A stretch of DNA of 64,000 nt from assembly GCA_026770025.1 (NCBI GenBank), contig JAMXDE010000042.1, positions 372,001-436,000 on the forward strand. The letters are read 5' to 3'. Positions 52,860 to 61,767 of the stretch are shown here, in pieces (positions within the stretch are counted from its first letter, which is position 1; the number at the start of each line of letters is the position of its first letter). This stretch comes from Craspedostauros australis (Eukaryota > Bacillariophyta > Bacillariophyceae > Mastogloiales > Achnanthaceae). Below the pieces are notes generated by a model. It did no database searches. It was not told where the DNA came from and saw only the letters and a program-made list of their open reading frames with translations. The translations under genes were made by a program, and so were the position numbers.

Positions 52860-54442
52860 CGTGTAGTTGAGCGTTGCGATGATGTGGTCGTTGGTCCAAT
52901 TTGCTAATATTATCGGACGAGTATTTTCCCGCAGCTCCCAGGAAAGTGGTCACACTTGGAAATGACTGCGCCGTCCGCTGTGATGTCGAAACGTTCGCCA
53001 GAATGTGACGGTGGATTTCTGCGCTTGTCGGGATTCGTCGGGACTGGAAGTGGTGCCGGATGGAAAGCGCCAGTGATGGCGAAGGCGTTACCGGTAGCAC
53101 GTTGTCACGAGTGGACTGCGGTCAATCCGTGCGCGATGTCTCGAATTGTGACTGACTGACGGATGGAAGGCCAGACGGGACCGTGTGAATTTCCCGATTG
53201 ATGAACGCGAAGATGACCGTACTTAATCCGAGGCGAAGGATGACCGATGGAAAATGTCAACCAGGACCGTGTGAATTTCCCGTTTGGGCGATGTGTTGGC
53301 GCGCGACCCGAAGTCGGATGAATGACTGGGATAGCGAAGGAGTTGTGAGCCGGTGATGACGCGCCAGTGATGGTACGAACCGAAGGAATTCGTAGCCAAT
53401 CAGAAGGTGGACTGAGCGCAAATGGCTGTTGTTGATGGAATTGTTGTCGGTTTGTTAGTCTTGAAAAACGATGAAACGTCGCGGATGGATTGCGCGTTGG
53501 ATGGCCCTGCCCGTTCGGATTTCGTCTCTCCGAACGCTGTATTCTTGCGCTTGCTCAGCTGTGCTCCACCAGGATGTGGTGCACCTTTGGTTTCACCCAG
53601 TTGGACCTTCGATCCAATCCGTGCCTCCTTTGAGTGCCACGGATCAGCTTGCTATACGTCTTTTAGATCTGGCAGCAGCTTGCCCGATGTACCTGATACT
53701 AACAGGATTTTGCACGCTAATGAGCGCGGTGCCCCCCAGGTGCCAGCAACTGCTTTGATTCACCTGGTTCCACCACTCGCGTTTTCGTCCAGCGTATACC
53801 TGCCTTCCGGTGTCGTTAGACTCACTTGTGTGATATTGCTATCAGCACAATGCTAGCTTTACGGGTTGCTTCCGCGGTATCTCTACCGATCACGTTTCTT
53901 CCCCAGTCAAGGGCAGACGCTAGTCTGGTTAGCAGTTATCTCTGCGTCCCTTTTGGACGTTAACCGATCTCAAGTACGGCTTAGACTTAGTGTTAACGAC
54001 TGACCTGGTCGCGACAACTCACGGTGAGATTGCCGATAGGTTTCAGAGGGCCTTTGCGCTCCAAGTTTTTACGTGTGTCTTGCTTCACGGGCTTTCACCT
54101 TTGTCGATGCTGACCAGGCCAAGTGTTTACGTGTGTCTTGCTTCACGGGCGTTTATACCTTTGTCTTTTAGCTGACCAGCTATCGTAAGTAACGCAGTGA
54201 TGCGGAACTTGGTTGTTGGAATGAATTACTCCACCTGCGATATTCGCAACAGCGGGTGAGCCTTTCTGCACTTTAGCAGGGCAAAGCGGGTGTGGCGGCA
54301 CGTAGCAATCTGCACACACGAGCAATTGGGTTCGTCGTCACGAACGCGTTGGGCCTTTCTTGGGCCGGAATCAAAGGAAGGGGACAGCGTGATGTCACCA
54401 AGCAGCACAGCGCTTCAGGATTCGTTCATGCACTCCGATAGA

Positions 54443-54462
54443 GACTGCGACTGTTAATCTGA
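54443..54462 (-). other. Candidate primer-binding site
   Basis: Directly inside the 5' outer LTR. The plus strand reads CTGCGACTGTTAATCTGATA, like the anticodon arm of a tRNA-Asn(GTT). Copia and Ty5 elements are known to prime from internal tRNA fragments. A second copy lies at 46653-46671. Confidence 0.45.
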
Positions 54463-54665
54463 TAGAGCACTATCGAAAAATCACAAGGGGTGAGCAAAAG
54501 CAAAGTACCATGCCGGGATTCGAACCCGGAACCTCAGTTAGAATTACTGGTGCTCTACCGTTGAGCTACAGGCGATGCGATTGCTGATCCGAACACAAGT
54601 GAAATTTATAGATAGTGGGGGCTACGGGAGTAACGTACTTAGCGCTATTCAGTTTTGTGCTGATA
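54460..54665 (-). repeat. Outer LTR, 5' copy
   Basis: 206 bp, with TGATA at its plus-strand start and end. Its partner is 46210-46415. Contains a tRNA-like sequence. Confidence 0.85.
54505..54575 (-). other. tRNA-like sequence in the outer LTR
   Basis: On the minus strand: a D-arm (GCTCAACGGTAGAGC) and a perfect T-arm (CCGGGTTCGAATCCCGG). The anticodon arm is 4 bp with one mismatch, and the acceptor stem pairs poorly. The position before the anticodon is A, not the usual U. It looks tRNA-derived, not a working tRNA. The copy in the other LTR is at 46255-46325. Confidence 0.75.
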
Positions 54666-54670
54666 CTGGA

Positions 54671-57582
54671 GGCGTGATGCTGTGATCCGCGTGATGGAGG
54701 AGCTCACCGATGACATCGACATGGACGTGTTTAATTGCATGCCTGCCACGGGATTCATGCTTGGCGCCAAGTGCGACAGGCCAACCTGGTGGCACTTAAC
54801 ACGTGTGTGGGTCACTGTAGCTACTGCACTCTGGGGTGTCTTGCTCCCTCACGAGGAATTGCCAACGCGCCAGATGCAACAGGTGGTGGCGTTTGTCCGC
54901 GCTCGCGCGGATCTACCGCCAACTACACTTGGTCTAAATCTATACACCCTATGTGTTAGGGGAGAAGCGACACTGGCCAACGCTGCCAGAGCTGTGCTTG
55001 CTGCATCTACGTCATTCACTAACAGCTCCGCAATCCTGTCTCGTCACGTGAAGACTCTTCCGGAGGAACAACGCAATCGTGTCGAGCCCGGACGCGCTAC
55101 AATGACCCGGAGTCAGCTCACGACGTTGCGGCGCGATTTTGACATGTTTGGACGCGGCGAGGTCATCCCATCGCGAGTTCTCCAGTATCGTGTGCCTGCC
55201 TGTGACCTGTCTGGCGTCACGTCATTCCTCATGAGCACTGCAACATACAAGGCAGGCTTGAGTCACATGGTACAGTATGGAGGTGTCAAATTTGACAATG
55301 TCCCGGTGTTCGATCGCGGAAGCACAACCATCAAACAATTATTCGATATGTACTCCTCCACGACCAGCAACCCAGTGGGAAGGCCCGCGTTCACCCTCAT
55401 GACGAACCTCCTCACGCGCAAAAGCAAGATCAAGACGGGTCTTTCTTCCTTCGAGAGTTACTTCTGGATGGCAACACAGAAACTAAAACAGGCGATTTCG
55501 CGCCTAGTAGACCTGCTGAAGGCTAAGTATGATGCGGATGGGGAGGAGAAAAACGATGCCAATGACGAGAGCGACAACGACGACGAGCCGGATGACGTCA
55601 TTGCGCAGCATGTGCGCACTGCTGATTCTCTGTTGCATGCACTCGAACTGCTTGTCGTGTTCGTCAAATGGGAATTCACCGCGTCGCACATGCAGCTTCA
55701 ATGTGACGACCCCATGCATTCGGCCGCGTTCGCTCTCACCACCGAAAAGGAGAAGAAGACAACAACCACATCAACCAACCAACGCAAACCACGCACCAAC
55801 AAGCACAAGAACAAGCGCAAGAAGAGCACCACCATCACAAACGATACTCCACCCATCACAATTGACATTCCTCCCACCACCTCAACCGAACAACCACGTA
55901 GAGTATGCAACCGTTGTGGCGCAGCAATGCGATTTGTGGATGATCGTTTTGTTCCTTTTGTCACAATGCTTAAGGACAACGAACTCACAGAACACAAGGA
56001 CGAATTGCAATCAATGCTTGCGGCGGCACCGGGATTCGCCAACGAAATTGTTAACTACATGGCTCACAAAGTGCGTGCCAAAGTGCAATTCAGACAAATC
56101 GCCTTTTATCAATCCACTACGAACAACAATCCACAAAGAGCCCATGTGGTACTCGACCATAAGCAAAAAATTCTACCGACAGGCCAAGGCGAAGCCCAAC
56201 AAGAATATTGGGGGAAGAAGGGGATGTCACTGCTCGGGGCAATGGTCATCACGTGCGAAAACGACATTTTTACTTATCGATTCATTGACATTGTGGTCGG
56301 CGGAAGACCGACACAAGACACACTTCAAGTTGGTGGACTTCTTGACATTGTGCAAAAAAAGGTCAAAGAAATTCTCCCATCCGTGACTGAAATTATCCTA
56401 CAGAGCGATAATGCGTGTTGCTTCGCCAGTCACGAGCACATCGCGCTCATCACATCGGTACTCAACAAGAACCTTGCGACACGAAAGGCAGCCAAAATCA
56501 TCGCGTGGATTTACACGGAGGCCCAAACCGGTAAGAGCATGTTGGACACCCACTTCGCCTTCATCACCCGTGTACTGCGAAAATACGTGCAAAGTGGACG
56601 TGACATCAAGACCGCCCGCCAACTCTACGAAGCACTGAAAGCTGGTGGCATCGCAGGTACGACAACGGTGCTAGTCAACGCGTCATCCCTCCAAGGCAAC
56701 ATCACCACGCTTCCTGGCGCACCAAAAAGACGATTCCGCGCAAGTGGGCAACAGGTACGTATGACTCACGAGGTGAAGTATGACGATGACCAGGCACGGC
56801 TGGTGGCTGCGTCTGGTATCACGGAAGACGTCGTGGTCAAGAGCACCGAATGGGAAGGCTGGGCGCTCAACGAGCTGGGTGTCCTCGAGGACAGAACGTT
56901 CACGTCCGACAAGCCGGCAATTACGTCCGAATCATTCAGGAAGACGGACAAGACGCGAAAACTCGGGCGCACAGCGGCAGAGAGCAAGGGGCTGGCGTTC
57001 GGCAAAGCCATCGACGATGCACAAGGAAACCTGCCGTATGATCACACCACGGCGTTACAAGACCAAACCGCAGAAACAGAACACCCACCGCTCGCTGTGC
57101 AAGGCTGGGCGAGCAAAACAACACGCAAACCAGCGAAGCTACCAGACTACATCGCGGACAAATTGAAGGACATCAGTGAAGCGTCCGCGAAGGACCCGAA
57201 AAACAGACCATCCGAACACGAAGCACACGAGCAATTGATGGACGATGAACGGACCAAAACTGACTGGTACGTACAACTGCATGCTCACCCCATGCGCGTG
57301 AAAGCGTCGCTGTTTGCAGCGTACAGTGCCAAACAACGCAAACAGAAGAAGGAGGCTGCCCCCATCAAGACAGAAGCCAAAACAACAAGCAAAGCAATAG
57401 CACCTGCACCTGCAATCGTGGCGACCTCCAATGCACCAGCTGCAACAGAGGAGGAGCAGAGAGAAGAGGAGTTGCAGAGAGAGGAAGAGGAATTGGACCA
57501 TCAGATGTGGTGTGATGCTCACACAATGAAGGCCAACACAGAAAGTGAGGCTGTGTTGGGTGATGAGACGGAAATTTTGTGA
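54671..57582 (+). pseudogene. Transposon gene, 3' part, transposase-like (about 970 aa)
   Basis: One open frame from the retroelement's right edge to a TGA at 57580-57582; the first plausible ATG is at 54694. A Cys pair (VCNRCGAAMRF) precedes a region with the look of an RNase-H-fold transposase core: VVLDHKQKILP, IILQSDNACCF and QTGKSMLDTHFAFI carry Asp residues that could be the catalytic set. There is an acidic stretch and a Lys-rich linker before the Cys pair, and a Glu/Gln-rich coiled tail. The protein resembles large uncharacterised transposase-like proteins of protists, from memory of pattern only. It lost its N-terminal part to the insertion, so this copy is unlikely to work as one protein. 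Confidence 0.65.
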
Positions 57583-57929
57583 TGGGTGTGCATCACCGCG
57601 ATAACGCTAGTTGTGGAGTTTTGTGGGCGATGGGTCGTGATACGTAGACTAACGTAGAGAGCATCCAAAAACCATCCAAATATCTGCTTATCATGCTATA
57701 TCTCAACACCACATCGTGTGAAATCAAATCTAAACAGTGCATTCATACGCCTGACTATCGGTTATACAGAATATTGAAGTTAAATTGACATAGAAGTTTT
57801 TTTTAATTTCATGTTGGTCCACCACACAGTTGCGTGGTGGATGGAAAAAAAAATTCGATCAAGCAATGTTGCCCTCCACTCAGCACTCATGATCATCATG
57901 ATCATGCTTGTATTTTGGCAAACTGCGCA
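57583..57929. other. Transposon 3' region, no gene seen
   Basis: AT-rich, with a T8-T9 run near 57797-57806. It follows the transposase-like stop and probably holds its 3' UTR. Confidence 0.4.
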
Positions 57930-58805
57930 TCACAATGGATCTGTATGCTCTCCATCTATCCACTCCATGAAGGACAGAACATTTCTGCCACATTGCATAC
58001 CCCAAAGTGTCCATACACTGAAAAAGAGCGATGTCAAAAAACGATTTGCAAGCCGGATGCAGTGTGGATACGGATCCATATCACATCCACATGACCCTTT
58101 CAGCCCCTCCATGCGCCCCTCGTGCATTTCCACACTCCCTTTCGACATGCTGATGCATCCAGAGTGGGATGGGCATGGATAGTCCCGATGGCACACCTCC
58201 ATTTGGTGATGGCACTGGTGTTTTGGGGTGCCCCACCAAAACGGACCAGTCTGCACTCATTCCATGCCACAGCCTCTTCCAGACCATTGCAGCAGCTCGA
58301 ACTCCGCGACATGCATCTTCAGGCGATGCCGCACGGGCCTTGTATGGGTGACTTGGTGATTGGGCAGCTCGATGATGCTGCCCCCTCACTGAGAAAGACG
58401 CATGCCAGGTACACCGCGACCCCACCAACAAAACTCTTGCCCTCCACCGATTCCTCCGCGCGGATGCCTTCCTGGTCCTCCCCGAGCCTGAGACTTCGTG
58501 GGCGCGTTGGTGATGGCCTCCTGGATGCGCCTTGCCCATTCGCAGGTGTTGGTGTGGCCTGTGCATGGAATACACAGGCTGCATCCAACAAGCCAATCTG
58601 CCGCAATTTGGAGACGTTTGCGCGGAGGGCTGCGGCGGCCCCAAATCAACCGCTCTCGCAGCCTCCGCTCGTCCTCCCACCAAGGGTTGCATGGCGGTGA
58701 CGGCGATGTGCTTGGATTTGCCGGTGGACCGCTGGTTGTTGCGGCGCGGGGGTTGCCGTTGGACGGCCATTGTGGGTTTTTGTTTTGGTGTTGCACCATT
58801 GTCAT
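57930..58805 (-). CDS. Cys-rich frames opposite the transposase-like gene
   Basis: Overlapping minus-strand frames. The one at 58386-58805 (139 aa) holds CSLCIPCTGHTNTCEWARRI, and the one at 57930-58256 holds VCHRDYPCPSHSGC and CGCDMDPYPHC. These look like zinc-binding clusters from one spliced gene, convergent with the transposase-like gene and inside the inverted repeats. An intron between the two frames is inferred but its ends were not fixed. It may be an accessory transposon gene or a captured host fragment. Confidence 0.35.
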
Positions 58806-59280
58806 GTGATGGTGTGGAGTTTTGCGCTCTCGGCCGGCCCCACATCTTGGGGGCCCCGGTATTTACTCATAAGCTTACCAAATGTACGAAAGAAGCATCA
58901 CACAAAACACTTCGAGAGTACCAATGCAACTCAACCATTCTGTTACGACGAAACGTAGCCAAGGATGATTCACATCGTGCTATGATTGGTGGTTCATGAC
59001 GCAGCAGCCAGTCTGGTGACGTAGATGACGGATCAGGCAAACATAGGGTAGAATGGATGTAAACGCGAACTCGCCGCTTCTCCCCAAACTCTACAACTAG
59101 CGCTATCGTGGAGGAGGTGTGGGATGGTCTCATCGGAACACCTCAAAAAGAGACTAAACAATTCAAAATCGGAACAAACTTGCTGAAACGAAGAACAGCA
59201 AAGGGTTAAGTTGGATCGATGTAGTCGGACGCAAAAGGCTGAGTCCCTAAAGCAGTCTAAAAATCTGCACCTTGATGGGT

Positions 59281-59435
59281 CCATAAAACTTAAAATAAGG
59301 TCTAACAGAAAGGTATTTTGTACCAGTATTTGGTTTTAAAATATGAGGATTATGAATATGCGGTCGGTTTGGATATCCAAGAAAAATGTTGTTGAGTCCC
59401 ATAACAAAGTGCAGGTCGACTCACTGATCGGGCTC
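59281..59435 (-). repeat. Right terminal inverted repeat
   Basis: Inverted partner of 44897-45051. It starts CCATAAAACTTAAAATAAGG at the inner side and ends CTGATCGGGCTC at the outer edge. Confidence 0.92.
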
Positions 59436-59746
59436 CTACTGAGACTACTCTGCCTTTCACAGTCGTACTATCCATGCATCAACATGCAAGCGCCCCTCAA
59501 GACCTAACAACTTCAGCATAAATGGCCGACTCCGCTCAAGCGGTGGACCTGCCCAACTGCAGCCTACGACCTACAAGTACAACTTATCTGAATTCCTCTC
59601 CGAACTACCCAAGAGAGAGAGAGAGAGAGAGAGACGAATAGCGACCGTTTCATTCTGTTGTACTCTTACTCTTAGTTATAGCGTACAACTCAACCACTTT
59701 CATCATGTGCATGCGATGTGTAGGCATGCGGACCTCCAAGCTTTCC
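59436..59746. other. Intergenic with a GA microsatellite
   Basis: Between the transposon and MATH-BTB copy 2. An (AG)11-type repeat lies at about 59610-59633. Nothing else is seen. Confidence 0.6.
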
Positions 59747-61204
59747 TCAATCTTCGTCCAAAGTCGATCGCACCAGCTCCAACAACATCAGACGGCTCAT
59801 GTCGCTCTCCAACACCGTACCGTGGATCTCCAGAAGCCCATACAGCTCGCCCACCGACATATCCGTGTACTCATCCTCGATGCCGTCGCACGGCGTTCCC
59901 GCACAACAGCTGTGGATCTCGGTCATGAGGTTGCTGCAACCGACAAGCTTCGAGCATTTGCCCTTGGCCATCAGCGGGCCAATGTTCTTCGCCACGAGCT
60001 TGATACATTCCTCCTTCAACATGGTGCAGCTATATCCGTCCGCAAACAGCAGCAGATCCACACAAGAGTGCAAGTCCAGATGGTGTTCCATCAACTGCGC
60101 TTCGATCATGAGCTTCAGTCCCCAACAATCGAACTGGTTGGCGACGATCAAGGCGTGGGTGAGCTCAAACTTCTCGGCCGTCTCAATGAAGGATGAATCG
60201 CCTGCGTACACAAATCGGAGCATCCAGTTGAAGTACTTTGGACTGATCCGTGGCAACTCGATGACGCATTGTCGGTTGCTCCTCTCGTCATCATCATCGA
60301 CGTCATCATCGATGATCTCATCATCACTGTCGTTGCTGATGTCTGCGTTTGGAGGATCTGGAGATCGTTCAACAGGAACCTCGTCAGGACCATCGGAGGT
60401 TGCTACGACACCTTCCAGGTAGTTGATCGCATCGTCCGTGCTTTCAATCTTGCCCTTCTCATCAACGGCTGTCCCCTCATCCTCTTGCGCCTCTTTGTTG
60501 GGCATGCTATTCGCAGATTCAGCGAACTTCCTCTCAACTGCTCTCTTCTGCTTGGCCAGATAGATGAGGTCCTTCATGGCGGGCATATGCATGAGAAGGA
60601 TCGTGCTGTTGGCGCAGATCCGCTCCTGTTTGTCCTCGGGTCCCACCAGGAAGGCAATATCCGCCATGACCTCATTCTGGAGATTCTTGAGCATGGTGTT
60701 CTGCATCACGTTCGTCGGTTTCCATACTTTCTCCTTGGGGACGAAGGCTTGAATGCCGACCTTGACGGTGAGAGTGTCGTCGACGCATCCCTTGCTGAGA
60801 ACCTCCTCGCGGCTGGCAAAATCGCAGTAACCAAGATGTTTGGATCCCTTTTTGAATATGTGTGGCGTACTGCTTTTGTGAGTGATGCCCATCTTGGGAA
60901 TCGCCATGGAGAACATTGCACTGCAATACAGTGCCTCTTCAGAGTCTCCGGACAAAAAGTGGAGGAACATGCCGACATCTTCGAGATTTTCGGTTTGCGG
61001 GTTTTCTGCTGATGGTGACTTCTTCGTGCGTTTGTCGCCCCGTGGATAGAGCCGGACCTTCCACTCGAACCCATGGCAGTCGAATGCAGAGGAGGCGACA
61101 TACCCCCCCACCTTCTCGGAGAGCTGTGAGAATCCATGAAAGTGGACGTTCACAAACTGTTCCTCTGCGTAATAGCCGTCGACGCCAACATGGATGTCCT
61201 TCAT
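59747..61204 (-). CDS. MATH-BTB domain protein, copy 2
   Basis: Single-exon, 485 aa, paralogue of the gene at 42.3-44.0 kb on the same strand. The MATH part includes HVGVDGYYAEEQFVNVHFHGF, CHGFEWKVRLYPRGD and GYCDFASREEVLSKGCVDDT. The BTB part starts EVMADIAFLVGPED, with CANSTILLMHMPAMKDLI. As in copy 1, the BTB fold is split by a low-complexity insertion, here acidic (Asp-rich, about residues 235-315), and continues with FNWMLRFVYAGDSSF. The C-terminal helices (ELTHALIVANQFDCWGLKLM) align with copy 1. The likely role is a CUL3 ubiquitin-ligase adaptor. The two genes probably arose by tandem duplication before the transposon inserted between them. Confidence 0.88.
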   Translation of the reverse strand: MKDIHVGVDGYYAEEQFVNVHFHGFSQLSEKVGGYVASSAFDCHGFEWKVRLYPRGDKRTKKSPSAENPQTENLEDVGMFLHFLSGDSEEALYCSAMFSMAIPKMGITHKSSTPHIFKKGSKHLGYCDFASREEVLSKGCVDDTLTVKVGIQAFVPKEKVWKPTNVMQNTMLKNLQNEVMADIAFLVGPEDKQERICANSTILLMHMPAMKDLIYLAKQKRAVERKFAESANSMPNKEAQEDEGTAVDEKGKIESTDDAINYLEGVVATSDGPDEVPVERSPDPPNADISNDSDDEIIDDDVDDDDERSNRQCVIELPRISPKYFNWMLRFVYAGDSSFIETAEKFELTHALIVANQFDCWGLKLMIEAQLMEHHLDLHSCVDLLLFADGYSCTMLKEECIKLVAKNIGPLMAKGKCSKLVGCSNLMTEIHSCCAGTPCDGIEDEYTDMSVGELYGLLEIHGTVLESDMSRLMLLELVRSTLDED

Positions 61205-61767
61205 GTTGCCGGATGCGTCTGTGTGCGTTGAAAGCGATGCGTTTTCTGCTTTGAAAGGAGGAGATGTGTCGATGTTGCTGTCGTTGTTTGCGTTCGTCTT
61301 GTTCCCAAGTGTTGCAATTCCGGTTTATGTGTCTCGCCAACTCTCCTCTCTTGCCCCTTCGTGCCATTTCGCGGCCTCTGCGATCAAGGAACGAGGCATT
61401 TGAACGATCCAGGATCGTGGAGAAGCCATCTCCCACATGGTGGATACGGTCAACCAGACGCACCAACTATCGATGGTTGTGTGCGGAAGCCACCAAAGAT
61501 GCGTTCGGAGTTCCGAAAGATGATGCCAGACTGATTCAAAAGGTACTGGAATAGTGTCGTTATCAACGTCTCAATGTTGATGGTTGATCATTCGTGTTTT
61601 TGCATCAACTCCAAAGGAGTCACGTTTGTTGGTACATTTACGAGCTAAAGTTCCAGTCTAGACATCCCCTATCATGTTTAACTTCTCCACTCCACCATCA
61701 TAATGTTGGCGGTGACCGCATACCTATTCGTTACCATGGAACAGAGCGAAATTCATTGGAAGCGCAA
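61205..61767. other. Intergenic, no gene seen
   Basis: Lies between the 5' end of MATH-BTB copy 2 and the 3' end of the ABC1 kinase gene. Frames lack coding character. Confidence 0.5.

Larger units (their letters stand above)
46210..54665 (-). mobile_element. Ty1/copia LTR retroelement (CoDi-like), chimeric
   Basis: Inserted in the DNA transposon's gene, flanked by the 5-bp duplication CTGGA (46205-46209 and 54666-54670). In its own orientation the order is: outer LTR (206 bp), primer site, leader of about 1.6 kb, one long Gag-Pol frame, polypurine tract, inner LTR of a second type (709 bp), second primer-site copy, about 250 bp, second polypurine tract, outer LTR (206 bp). The outer LTRs are the same over 205 bp by eye, so the insertion is young. 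The coding part looks whole. The layout suggests a fusion of two related elements. Confidence 0.9.
44897..59435 (+). mobile_element. DNA transposon with 155-bp terminal inverted repeats, carrying a nested retroelement
   Basis: Ends are inverted copies of about 155 bp (44897-45051 and 59281-59435), both starting GAGCCCGATCAGTGAG at the outer edge. The tetranucleotide CTAC flanks both ends (44893-44896 and 59436-59439), a probable target-site duplication. Inside lies a long transposase-like gene on the plus strand (45603 to 57582), interrupted by a Ty1/copia element of 8456 bp. Without it the transposon would be about 6.1 kb. Cys-rich frames on the minus strand (57.9-58.8 kb) may be a second gene. 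I cannot place it in a named superfamily. It sits between two paralogous MATH-BTB genes. Confidence 0.9.
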
